Part shown: positions 26,293 to 34,283 of the stretch, piece after piece
Layout of the letters: each line of letters opens with the position of its first letter
Position numbering within the stretch: the first letter of the stretch is position 1
Origin: Rhodobacteraceae bacterium HLUCCA12
GTDB lineage: Bacteria > Pseudomonadota > Alphaproteobacteria > Rhodobacterales > Rhodobacteraceae
NCBI GenBank assembly: GCA_001314715.1
Contig: LJSV01000010.1
Coordinates: 78,927-133,012, forward strand
Length of the DNA stretch: 54,086 nucleotides
Reading direction: 5' to 3'
The notes under the pieces: generated by a model
The model's input: only the letters and a program-made list of their open reading frames with translations
Told to the model about the DNA's origin: nothing
Databases searched by the model: none
Program-made: the position numbers and the translations under genes

Positions 26293-27108
26293 TCAATCGT
26301 GCGCCGGAAAGAACAGTTGTTCACCTCCCACCGTATAGCTGGCAATGGCCGCCTGCCCGGCATCAGAGACGATCCAGTCGATGAAGGCCTGACCTTCGTC
26401 GGCTTTCACATACGGATGACGTTCCGGATCGACCAGAATGATCCCATACGGGTTGAACAGAACCGAGTCGCCCTCGAACACGATCTCAAGCGGGCCACGG
26501 TTCTGGAACGACAACCATGTGCCACGGTCGGCCAGCGCATAGGCCGGGGCCTGGGCGGCGGTGTTAAGCGTCGCGCCCATTCCCGAACCCGTCGACAGAT
26601 ACCAGTCGCCTTCGGGTTCGATGCCGGCCGCGCTCCACAGGTTCATTTCGGCGACATGGGTGCCGCTGTCGTCCCCGCGCGAGGCAAAGGACGCACCGGA
26701 GTCCGCAATGGCTGCCATCGCCGCCGCCGCGTCATCCGCCGCGCCGGCATCCGCCGGATCGTCGTCCGGGCCGACGATGACGAAGTCATTATACATCACG
26801 TCAAAGCGCTGGACCCCGTAGCCATCGGCGACGAATTCGTCCTCCTGCGCGCGCGCATGGACGAAGACGACATCGGCATCGCCCCTGCGTCCGGTTTCCA
26901 ACGCCTGGCCCGTGCCTTGCGACACCACCCGCACCTCGATCCCCGTTTCATCGGTGAAGATCGGCAGGATGTGATCGAACAACCCCGAATTCTCGGTCGA
27001 GGTGGTCGAGGCGACGGTGATGAAATTCTGCGCGGCGGCGGGCACAGCCGTCAGCAGCGCCAGGCCCGAGGCCAGGCCGAAGAGGGCGGAACGGTGATAG
27101 CAACTCAT
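26293..27108 (-). CDS. tupA: Tungstate ABC transporter substrate-binding protein
   Basis: Periplasmic tungstate-binding protein of the TupA family, 271 residues. A signal peptide ends near AVPAAA (21-26). The mature start ITVASTTSTENSG (about 30-42) contains the TTTS-like anion-binding motif of TupA, followed by VRVVSQGTGQALETGRRGDADV and FASRGDDSGTH, both typical of TupA/WtpA-type proteins rather than ModA. It is the last gene of tupBCA, 16 bp after tupC. It provides tungstate, or in some organisms backup molybdate, for Mo/W cofactor enzymes. Confidence 0.92.
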   Translation of the reverse strand: MSCYHRSALFGLASGLALLTAVPAAAQNFITVASTTSTENSGLFDHILPIFTDETGIEVRVVSQGTGQALETGRRGDADVVFVHARAQEDEFVADGYGVQRFDVMYNDFVIVGPDDDPADAGAADDAAAAMAAIADSGASFASRGDDSGTHVAEMNLWSAAGIEPEGDWYLSTGSGMGATLNTAAQAPAYALADRGTWLSFQNRGPLEIVFEGDSVLFNPYGIILVDPERHPYVKADEGQAFIDWIVSDAGQAAIASYTVGGEQLFFPAHD

Positions 27109-27124
27109 GTCAGTCTCCTGTCGA

Positions 27125-27856
27125 TTACCAGATCAGATCTCCCGCAAGGAATGCGCGGGCTTCGGCGGTGGTGGGCCGGGCAAAGAATGCCTCGGCCGGG
27201 GCTTGCTCGATCATCTTGCCGCGATGCAGAAAGACGACGTCCTGGCCCAGGCGTCGGGCCTGACCCAGGTCGTGGGTGGTCATCACGATGGTGATGCCGT
27301 CATGCGAAAAGCTTTCGATCATGTCTTCGATGGTCCGTGTCGCCGAGGGATCAAGCGCCGAGGTGGGTTCATCCAGAAACAGGATCTGGGGCTGCATCGC
27401 CCAGGCGCGCGCCAGGGCCAGCCGCTGCTGTTCGCCCCCCGACAAAAGGCGCGCGGGGCGATCCGACAGTGCGGCAAGGCCAAACCGGTCAAGCGTGCGG
27501 CGCACCATCTCGTGCCGCGCGGTCCGGTCCATCCCGCGCAAACGCAGCGGATAGGCCAGATTTGCCGCAACCGAACGGCGCAGCAGAACCGGGCGCTGAA
27601 AGACCATTGCCTGGTGTTCGGGCCGAACGTCGCCGCTGGCCCAGTCGCGTGCCCCTTCGGTCGGGTCGATAAGGCCGTGACACAGCCGCAGAAACAGGCT
27701 TTTTCCGGCGCCGTTCGCACCCATCACGACCAGGCGCCGCCCCGCTTGAATATCCAGGGTGATGCCTGACAGAAGCCGGGTTCCGCCAACCGAATATCCC
27801 ATATTCGACAATCGCAACGGCAGGATCGGGCGTTGCCGGGAATCGGGCGCACTCAT
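27125..27856 (-). CDS. tupC: Tungstate ABC transporter ATPase
   Basis: Cytosolic ATPase of 243 residues for the tungstate importer. Walker A is MGANGAGKS (about 44-52), the signature LLSGGEQQRLALARA (about 135-149) and Walker B ILFLDEPTSALD. It lacks the C-terminal TOBE domain of ModC, as expected for TupC. ATG 27856 overlaps the tupB stop by 4 bp; an upstream in-frame ATG at 27877 lies within tupB. Confidence 0.92.
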   Translation of the reverse strand: MSAPDSRQRPILPLRLSNMGYSVGGTRLLSGITLDIQAGRRLVVMGANGAGKSLFLRLCHGLIDPTEGARDWASGDVRPEHQAMVFQRPVLLRRSVAANLAYPLRLRGMDRTARHEMVRRTLDRFGLAALSDRPARLLSGGEQQRLALARAWAMQPQILFLDEPTSALDPSATRTIEDMIESFSHDGITIVMTTHDLGQARRLGQDVVFLHRGKMIEQAPAEAFFARPTTAEARAFLAGDLIW

Positions 27857-28548
27857 CCCAACTTCTCGCGCGACCATTGCCCGGCGCCCCAGGCCACGGC
27901 GTTCAGCGTCAGTGTCAGGGCCATGAGCACGATCCCCAAAGCGACCGCCAGTCCCAGGTTGCCGCGATTGGTTTCAAGCGTGATGGTGGTGGTCATGGTC
28001 CGGGTATGTCCGGCGATGTTGCCGCCCACGATCAGCACTGCCCCGACCTCGGCCGAGGCCCGGCCAAAGCCGGCCAGAACGCCGGTCAGCAAACTGGCGC
28101 GTCCGTCCCACAACAAGGTCGGCATCGCGCGCAGTCGGCTGGCGCCGAGGCTGCGCAACTGTTCGCGGTATTCGGCCCAAAGATCCTCGACCACCGAGCG
28201 GGTCAGCGACACGACGATTGGCAAGATCAGAACGGTCTGCGCGATAACCATCGCCGTGGGCGTGAACAAAAGCGCCCAGTCGCCCAGCGGACCGGCGCGT
28301 GACAAGAGCAGGTAGACCGCCAGCCCGGCGACGACGGGCGGCAGGCCCATGAACGCGTTGAACAGAACGATCACGCCGCTGCGCCCCGGAAACCGCGCCA
28401 GCGCAAGACCGGCGCCAAGCGGCAAGCCCAGCAGGCAGGCGATCAGCACCGCCGACAGCGTGACGCTCAGCGACAGGCCAATGATCTGCATCAATGCGGC
28501 GTCGCCTGCGGCGATCAGCCGGAATGCGGTCGCAAACGGACTTTCCAA
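27853..28548 (-). CDS. tupB: Tungstate ABC transporter permease
   Basis: Inner-membrane permease, 231 residues with about five or six hydrophobic segments. The EAA-type loop appears as EYREQLRSLGASRLRAMPTL (about 145-164). There is no ATG at the family start; TTG 28548 has GAGG six bases upstream and gives the usual length, whereas upstream ATGs would add unrelated residues across the promoter. It is first of tupB-tupC-tupA and divergent from the HTH regulator. Confidence 0.9.
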   Translation of the reverse strand: MESPFATAFRLIAAGDAALMQIIGLSLSVTLSAVLIACLLGLPLGAGLALARFPGRSGVIVLFNAFMGLPPVVAGLAVYLLLSRAGPLGDWALLFTPTAMVIAQTVLILPIVVSLTRSVVEDLWAEYREQLRSLGASRLRAMPTLLWDGRASLLTGVLAGFGRASAEVGAVLIVGGNIAGHTRTMTTTITLETNRGNLGLAVALGIVLMALTLTLNAVAWGAGQWSREKLG

Positions 28549-28596
28549 GGGAATCCTCGCATATTTCTCTGGAATGAGAGCAAAAAACAAACTAAG

Positions 28597-28635
28597 GTGC
28601 AATGACGGATATTCTTCATGGTTTTGCACTATAAT
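28597..28635. promoter_or_regulatory. Control region between tupB and its divergent regulator
   Basis: An inverted repeat GTGCAA (28597-28602) and TTGCAC (28624-28629) is followed at once by a perfect TATAAT at 28630-28635 on the plus strand, with no good -35 at 16-18 bp. The layout suggests a promoter under direct control of a protein that binds the repeat. The TATAAT overlaps the ATG at 28634, which bears on the start of the next gene. Confidence 0.4.
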
Positions 28636-29566
28636 GCATGACGAAACACCCTCGACTGCCGATCCCGCAAGCGGCCATGGCAGCGCCGCGATGCCGTCTT
28701 TGCTGACCACGGCCGAGGTCGCCGATTATCTGCGCGTGAAGGAACGCACCGTCTATGAGATGGTCGCCCGTCAAACGATTCCGTTCACACGCGCGACCGG
28801 CAAGCTCTTGTTTCCGCGCCGTCTGGTCGATGCCTGGCTTGAGGCTCAGACCGAATTGCCCGCAGCCGGCATCGCGCCACCACCACCGATCTATGCCGGA
28901 TCGAACGATCCGTTGCTGGAATGGGCGTTGCGGCAATCGGGCGCCGGGCTGGCGGTGCTGGCCTCGGGGTCGATGCAGGGGTTGGAGGAACTCGCGGCCG
29001 GCCGCGCGGCCCTTGCCGGATGCCATTTGCTGGATCCCGACAGCGGCACCTGGAACCTGCCTGCGATCCGCGCGCATCTGAGCGGCGGTCGCCATGTCGT
29101 CATACACTGGGCACGACGCACACAAGGCCTGATCACCCCGCCCGGAAACCCAAAGGGCATCAGCGGCTTGCACGATGCCGCCGCGCGTGGACTGCGCTTT
29201 GCCACCCGCGCCGAGGGGGCCGGATCGCAACGATTGCTGGATCTTATGCTATCGCGCGAGGGGCTTACAGCAGCCGATCTGCGTGTCACGGAACGGCCGG
29301 CGGAAACCCATGCCGACCTCGCCGCACTGATCGAAACCGGCGAGGCCGATTGCGGACTTGGGCTGATGGCGGCAACCGGATCGCTGGGGTTCATTCCCCT
29401 GGTCGACGATGAGCAATTTGACCTGGTCGTGGCACGCCGCGACTATTTCGAACCGCCAATGCAGACGCTGCTTGCTTTCGCGCGTTCGGACATGTTTGCC
29501 CGTCGCGTTCATCACCTTGGCGGCTATGACGTGACGCGGCTGGGTGCGGTGCGCTGGAACGGCTGA
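28634..29566 (+). CDS. HTH plus periplasmic-binding-like regulator of tungstate/molybdate uptake
   Basis: A 310-residue cytosolic regulator: an excisionase-type helix-turn-helix (LLTTAEVADYLRVKERTVYE, about 23-42) joined to a substrate-binding-protein-like domain (about 80-305, with PGNPKGISGL and a TGEADCGLGLMAATGSLGFI segment) of the type found in ModE-like and molybdate-linked one-component regulators. Divergent placement next to tupBCA supports control of tungstate or molybdate uptake, with oxyanion as ligand (inference). Start is open: ATG 28634 overlaps a TATAAT box, and ATG 28691 begins right before the HTH like most homologues; neither has a clear Shine-Dalgarno. Confidence 0.85.
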   Translation: MHDETPSTADPASGHGSAAMPSLLTTAEVADYLRVKERTVYEMVARQTIPFTRATGKLLFPRRLVDAWLEAQTELPAAGIAPPPPIYAGSNDPLLEWALRQSGAGLAVLASGSMQGLEELAAGRAALAGCHLLDPDSGTWNLPAIRAHLSGGRHVVIHWARRTQGLITPPGNPKGISGLHDAAARGLRFATRAEGAGSQRLLDLMLSREGLTAADLRVTERPAETHADLAALIETGEADCGLGLMAATGSLGFIPLVDDEQFDLVVARRDYFEPPMQTLLAFARSDMFARRVHHLGGYDVTRLGAVRWNG

Positions 29567-29573
29567 GCGGACG

Positions 29574-30230
29574 CTAGCCGGTCAAGTGCCGCAAGCCTTG
29601 CGTGACATCTGTGCGCAGCGCCAGCCGCAATCCCGGTTCGTCGCCCGCCTTTAATGCGGACAGAATCATACGGTGATGCGGTGGCGGGGTATTGCGCCGC
29701 AACCGACCATACAGCGCGCGCATGGTCGGGCCCAGTTGCAGCCACAGGGTTTCCACCAGCGCCAGCATCGCCGGGCTTTGCGCGCGCAGATAGAGCGTGC
29801 GATGAAACTCCAGATTGGTGCGGACATAGGTCACCGCATCGCCCTGCCCCACGGCATCCGTGATCGCCGCGTTGATGGCCTCCATCCGGTCGATCAGCGC
29901 GGGATGCGCGCGCGGCAAGGCCCGGCTGCCCAGTTCGGGTTCCAGAAGCGCGCGGATCGAGGCCAGTTCCTCGATCCGGTCGTTGCCCAGTTCCGGCGTG
30001 GCCACGCGCCCCGATGCCGACAGTGTCAGCGCCCCTTCGGCGACCAGCCGCTGGATGGCCTCGCGCGCGGGGGTCATGCTGACGCCGAATTCACGCCCGA
30101 TCCCGCGCAGCGTCAAGGCCCGACCGGGCGCATATTCACCATGCATCACCCGCATGCGCAATGTCCGATAGACCCGGTCATGGGCCGAAAGTTGCGAAAG
30201 ATCCGTGGTGGGGCGATTGACGCGCAGCAT
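29574..30230 (-). CDS. GntR-family (FadR/FCD-type) transcriptional regulator
   Basis: A 218-residue repressor-type protein. The N-terminal winged helix has the GntR pattern (LRGIGREFGVSMTPAREAIQRLVAEG, about 41-66, given here in part as SMTPAREAIQRL), and the C-terminal FCD all-helical effector domain contains the metal-site pattern with EFHRTLY (about 146-152). Effector unknown. Converges with the tup regulator, 7 bp apart, and is downstream of a YgjP-like gene in the same direction, separated by 31 bp. Confidence 0.9.
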   Translation of the reverse strand: MLRVNRPTTDLSQLSAHDRVYRTLRMRVMHGEYAPGRALTLRGIGREFGVSMTPAREAIQRLVAEGALTLSASGRVATPELGNDRIEELASIRALLEPELGSRALPRAHPALIDRMEAINAAITDAVGQGDAVTYVRTNLEFHRTLYLRAQSPAMLALVETLWLQLGPTMRALYGRLRRNTPPPHHRMILSALKAGDEPGLRLALRTDVTQGLRHLTG

Positions 30231-30261
30231 CAGGCAGCGTCACCACAACCGCCCCGCGCCG

Positions 30262-30966
30262 TCAAGCTGGCCCGAATCGATATCGGTGCAACCCCGCGCC
30301 GTGGATTCGCAGCCAAAGGCGCGGCTCGGCGTAACCCGGCATCAGGCGTTCGACCTCGGCCCAGAAGGCGGGCGAATGGTTCATCTGTGCCAGATGCGCC
30401 ACTTCGTGGGCGGCGACATAATCCAGAACCTCGGGCGGCGCCAGGATCAGGCGCCACGAGAACATCAGATCGCCCGCCGCCGAACACGACCCCCAGCGCG
30501 AGCGCGGATCGCGTAACGTGATCCGGCCGGGTATTCGGCCCAAGGCGGTGGCATGGTGGTGCACACGGGCATTCAGCTTTTGGCGTGCTCGCAGCTTCAG
30601 ATACGCCGTGACCCTTGGCCCGACATCGCCACGCTCGGGCACGAGAAGGCGATCGCCGTCAGCACGCGCGGCGCGCACCGGCGACGGCGTCACGGTCAGC
30701 ATCGCCCCTTCCATCGGAATCACCGCACCGGGTCCGACCGGGCACCGCCCCGGCAACCCCGAAAGGGCCGCCCGCAGCCAGGCAACCCGTTCGTTCAGAA
30801 ATTCGTGACCATGGCGTCTGTCCGTCCGGCTGGGCAGGGTCAGCGTGATCTTGCCATCCAGCCCCGAAACCCGCAGCGAGATGCGCCGCGCCCGCGCAGA
30901 GCGCCGCCAATGCACGATAATCGGCGGATCGCCGGGCAAATGCGTGGTTTCGCTGTCGTTGCTCAT
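30262..30966 (-). CDS. YgjP/M48-like zinc metallopeptidase domain protein
   Basis: A 234-residue cytosolic protein of the YgjP (DUF45, SprT/WLM-like) family. The zinc motif HEVAHLAQMNHSPAFW (about 188-203) contains HExxH and the downstream third-ligand histidine; LRDPRSRWGSCS (about 148-159) is also a family hallmark. The physiological substrate is unknown; some members are linked to restriction loci and stress. The start at ATG 30966 matches the family; a longer frame to 31059 would overlap the FYDLN promoter region. Confidence 0.88.
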   Translation of the reverse strand: MSNDSETTHLPGDPPIIVHWRRSARARRISLRVSGLDGKITLTLPSRTDRRHGHEFLNERVAWLRAALSGLPGRCPVGPGAVIPMEGAMLTVTPSPVRAARADGDRLLVPERGDVGPRVTAYLKLRARQKLNARVHHHATALGRIPGRITLRDPRSRWGSCSAAGDLMFSWRLILAPPEVLDYVAAHEVAHLAQMNHSPAFWAEVERLMPGYAEPRLWLRIHGAGLHRYRFGPA

Positions 30967-31052
30967 CGCGCTTGTGCGCCTTTCGTTGGTCCCGCACCGG
31001 CTGGTCCGGTTGGCGGAACGGCTGTTGATAGCAGAACACCGCGACAAAGGCT

Positions 31053-31081
31053 TTGACAAGCACTCGCTGTTGTGGCAACGG
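31053..31081 (+). promoter_or_regulatory. Possible promoter of the FYDLN-acid gene
   Basis: A perfect TTGACA stands at 31053-31058. At 17 bp the -10 would be CAACGG (31076-31081), which is poor. It precedes the gene start at 31113 by about 55 bp. Weak call. Confidence 0.25.
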
Positions 31082-31112
31082 GCGGCGATCCAAGCATCAG
31101 GAAGGGGATTTC

Positions 31113-31439
31113 ATGCCCAAGGAAGAATGGGGTGTAAAGCGTATTTGCCCGACGACCGGGAAGCGCTTTTACGACCTGAACAAGTCGCCCGTGGTCAGCC
31201 CCTTTACGGGTGAGGTCATCGACGCCGAACAGTCCAGCCGCAAGGGCGCCGCAGCGCTGCAGTCCGAAAGCGCCAAGACCAAGAGCAAGGCACGGACCGA
31301 AGAAACCGAAACCGATGATGTCCTGCTCGACGACGATGTCACGGTGGAAACCGACGACGACCTGCTGGAAGACGAGGATGACGACACCGTCTCGTTCGAC
31401 GAGCTGTCGGATGTCGCCAAGGACGACGAAGACGTCTGA
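31113..31439 (+). CDS. FYDLN-acid domain protein (TIGR02300 family)
   Basis: A 108-residue alphaproteobacterial protein. The N-terminus MPKEEWGVKRICPTTGKRFY carries a zinc-ribbon-like Cys and is followed by FYDLN and SPVVSPFTGE, which define the family. The rest is a very acidic tail (Asp/Glu rich, about 75-108). Function unknown; often placed next to tRNA-Ala or aroA/cmk genes. Here tRNA-Ala follows 92 bp downstream. ATG 31113 has AGGAAGGGGA upstream; the longer frame from 31053 is not supported. Confidence 0.88.
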   Translation: MPKEEWGVKRICPTTGKRFYDLNKSPVVSPFTGEVIDAEQSSRKGAAALQSESAKTKSKARTEETETDDVLLDDDVTVETDDDLLEDEDDDTVSFDELSDVAKDDEDV

Positions 31440-31530
31440 CGACTGCTTGGCGCTGTGCATTTTCCCCCTTGCACTGGTTGCTCAGCTTGCATAAACAGCC
31501 CGGGCGTTCCGCAAGGATCGTACCTCCGGT

Positions 31531-31606
<76 letters not shown>

Positions 31607-31682
31607 AATTAACCTAGTCAGATCAACGACTTGACCGGATCGCCTTGGCGGGCCTTTCGCATGTGCTGGGCGCCCGACCGGG

Positions 31683-33143
31683 TCAAGAGTCGGGTTGCGG
31701 CCGGTTTCGGACGCCGGCATGGCGGCGGATCGCGGCTATGGCGTCGCGAATGGCCGGATTGTGGCGCACCGCCGACCGGCCTGCAGCAATCAGCGTATCG
31801 ACCTGCGCATCAGGCAGGGTGAGCCGGGTCGGAATATCGTTCAAGGCATCCTGCGTTTCCTGGTCGAAATCGCGAAACGAAAGCAATTCCAGCGTGATGC
31901 GCACATCCCGGCAATTCCACCCCTCCAGTGTGCCGCGATACCGTCTGACCTGCGCATCGGAAAGCGAACACCGGTATTGGACGATATCGCGCTGCCAGTC
32001 TCGCGCGGCAAGGCTCAGTGCATCGACGCCCTTTCGCACCGATGACGTGATGCTGGTATGGGAAATCGCCGGGATCAGCTCGCTCAGGCGGGGCCGGCTG
32101 TCACGGTGGCCCCAGTCCGGCACGGTTTGACGTCCCGCATCGGTGACGATGAACAAAAGCCTTTGCAGACGCACCGCCTGTTCGGCCGTCAACGGCCCGT
32201 GCGGCGTATCGGCGGAGGCCCGTTCAAGCGCCAGGCCGGACACGCCGATATTGTCGGTCAGCCCCCCATCCAGCAGGCGAATCGTGGTCAACCTGTCGTC
32301 ACGGCGATAGCTGTCCAGCGCCTGGGCATGCGCGCTCAGCCGCGCCGAAACCTCGCGATCGGTCAAGGCGCGCTCCAGCCAGGCGGGGCGCTCATAGCCG
32401 CAATCGGGCGCGTCGGCGGCAACATCGATCGGCGCGAACACCACCGGCACCGCGGCCGAGGCCGCCACCGCATCGGCGACGCGCACCTGATCCAGTTCGC
32501 TGCATAACGCGGCAAAGGTGTCGTCGGTAAAGAGGAACGGAACACCGTTGAAGATGTCGGATGCGGTGAGCCAGATCGTCGGCGCGTCGGTATAATCAAG
32601 CGCGGCAAAGGTGGCGTCGTCGAACAGGTTGTCGTTCAGCCAGTCGGCCAGATGGCTGCGGTCGTTCACGCCGCCCGTCCAGGCCCGGATCAGGTTGACC
32701 GGCGACACGACCGAGGTGCGCATGCTGGCCTCGACATCCTGCACCAGGAACCGCTCGCGGAAATCGTGGAACCGGTCGGGGCCGCGCAGGCCGAAATAGG
32801 CGGCGGTCACGGCCCCGCCCGAGGTGCCAGAAACCATGTGGATGCTGTCTGTCACCGAACGTTCGCGCGGGGCTTCGTCGATCACCATGGCATCAAGTTC
32901 GCGCAGCACTCCGTACCCAAAGGCCGCGGCGCGCGTGCCGCCCCCTGAAAACGACACCCCGACCACCAACGCGCCGTCGTCACCGAAATCGTTCATGAAA
33001 TGCGTCGACTCGCGCGTCGGCACTGCGGAAAAGCTGTTGATCGGGCCGGTATCGGTCGCCGCACACCCCATCAAGGCCGACGCGAAGGCCAGCGCCGAAA
33101 CGATCCCCGCGCGCGAACGGTCCTGAGGGCGCGAGGCTGGCAC
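31683..33143 (-). CDS. Patatin-like phospholipase, predicted lipoprotein
   Basis: A 486-residue patatin-family lipid acyl hydrolase. From the chosen start the first 27 residues form a lipoprotein signal with lipobox LMGC (Cys27), so the protein should be anchored in the outer or inner membrane facing the periplasm. The catalytic elements are the GGGTR oxyanion loop (67-71), nucleophile Ser108 in GTSGG, and Asp292 in LLDGG. GTG 33143 was chosen since AGGGGA lies 6 bp upstream and it gives a clean signal peptide; ATG further upstream at 33284 would bury it. Divergent from DUF4239; the 218 bp between (33144-33361) show no other gene. Confidence 0.88.
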   Translation of the reverse strand: MPASRPQDRSRAGIVSALAFASALMGCAATDTGPINSFSAVPTRESTHFMNDFGDDGALVVGVSFSGGGTRAAAFGYGVLRELDAMVIDEAPRERSVTDSIHMVSGTSGGAVTAAYFGLRGPDRFHDFRERFLVQDVEASMRTSVVSPVNLIRAWTGGVNDRSHLADWLNDNLFDDATFAALDYTDAPTIWLTASDIFNGVPFLFTDDTFAALCSELDQVRVADAVAASAAVPVVFAPIDVAADAPDCGYERPAWLERALTDREVSARLSAHAQALDSYRRDDRLTTIRLLDGGLTDNIGVSGLALERASADTPHGPLTAEQAVRLQRLLFIVTDAGRQTVPDWGHRDSRPRLSELIPAISHTSITSSVRKGVDALSLAARDWQRDIVQYRCSLSDAQVRRYRGTLEGWNCRDVRITLELLSFRDFDQETQDALNDIPTRLTLPDAQVDTLIAAGRSAVRHNPAIRDAIAAIRRHAGVRNRPQPDS

Positions 33144-33361
33144 GGCATATCCCCTGAGCTTGAACAGACGGGCGCGACGGGCGGCGCTGCCGCGGATCGC
33201 AGGGTGTATCTTGACACGCTGCCACATCATCTTGCCCGTGCCAAGACCAAGCGCGCCACTGCTCGTGTCCCATGCCTTTCGCAACGGGTTGGTTTCGGCT
33301 TGCGGTTCGCGGGCCGAGCCGTTCTATTCAGACGCGGACGGTCCATTGACGGCAGCAAGGC

Positions 33362-34126
33362 ATGTCTCGAACCATGGTGCATCTGAACGACATTCTGGGC
33401 GCATTCACGTTGCTTGGATGGATCATCGCGGCAAGTATCGCCGCGCTTGTTGCCGCGTTCGCGCTGTTGCGGCTGTTTCATCGCCGCTTCAATGGCGAGA
33501 TCACCGCCGTGCCGGTCAATTCCTTTTTCGGCGCGGTCACGACGATCTGGGCGCTGGTATTCGGCTTTGTCGCGGCCGATGTCTGGCAGGCCAATTCAAA
33601 CGCCGCCGAGGCCGCCGTGCAAGAGCGCGCAGCCCTGATCCGGCTCAACGGCATGGCCGAAGCCGAGGCACTTGATCTGCCCGAGCTTGAAAACGCCCTG
33701 CACAGATATGTCGGCATCGTCGCCCGCAACGAATGGGACGGCGCCGGAAACAGCGAGTCCGCCCCCGAGGCCGAAACCGCATTACAGGCGATTCGGCTAG
33801 CGCTTCTGGCCGCGCAGGAGGATGGCGTGCCCTCGGTCCTGCTGGGCAAAATGATCACGGATTTCGACGAGTTGCAGGACGCCCGCACAAAACGCCTGGC
33901 GATCGGCGCGGGTGACGCCCAGATCCTGAAATGGATGCTTGTGATCATCCTGACCCTGATGTCGATGGTGGCGATCGCCTTTGTTCATCGCGACAAGCCC
34001 CGCGCCGGACGCACGGCGCTGAAGATCTTTACGGTCGCCGCGGCCGCCGCGTTCTGGCTGGTCCTGCTGCATTCGGGCCCCTATCTGGGTCCGGTTCGCC
34101 TCACCAGTGCCGAAATCGCGTTCTGA
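33362..34126 (+). CDS. DUF4239 (bestrophin-like) membrane protein
   Basis: A 254-residue inner-membrane protein. Two hydrophobic helices at the N-terminus (about 12-38 and 52-72), a soluble helical middle (about 75-185), and two more at the C-terminus (about 190-208 and 222-243). This layout and the NSFFGAVTTIWALVFGFVAA segment fit DUF4239, sometimes called bestrophin-like. Function is unknown; channel activity is only implied by the name. Confidence 0.75.
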   Translation: MSRTMVHLNDILGAFTLLGWIIAASIAALVAAFALLRLFHRRFNGEITAVPVNSFFGAVTTIWALVFGFVAADVWQANSNAAEAAVQERAALIRLNGMAEAEALDLPELENALHRYVGIVARNEWDGAGNSESAPEAETALQAIRLALLAAQEDGVPSVLLGKMITDFDELQDARTKRLAIGAGDAQILKWMLVIILTLMSMVAIAFVHRDKPRAGRTALKIFTVAAAAAFWLVLLHSGPYLGPVRLTSAEIAF

Positions 34127-34162
34127 TCGGCCGCCTGTACACAGCGGTATTCAGCAATGGCT

Positions 34163-34203
34163 TGCAATTTGCAGAATGATCTTTGATCCTTGTCTCCAAG
34201 GAT
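34163..34203. promoter_or_regulatory. Palindromes upstream of the GltD-KorAB operon
   Basis: The odd palindrome TGCAATTTGCA (34163-34173) lies 111 bp before the oxidoreductase start, and a second inverted repeat ATCCTTG-TCTC-CAAGGAT spans 34186-34203. The first resembles a dimeric regulator site; the binder is unknown. The second could be a weak hairpin. Confidence 0.35.
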
Positions 34204-34283
34204 GGTGCGGAGCGGTCGCCTTGCGCCACACGGCATAAGCCCCGCAAGGCCGATGCCGTCGGGAAAGGGCAGAGGAGGTCCTT

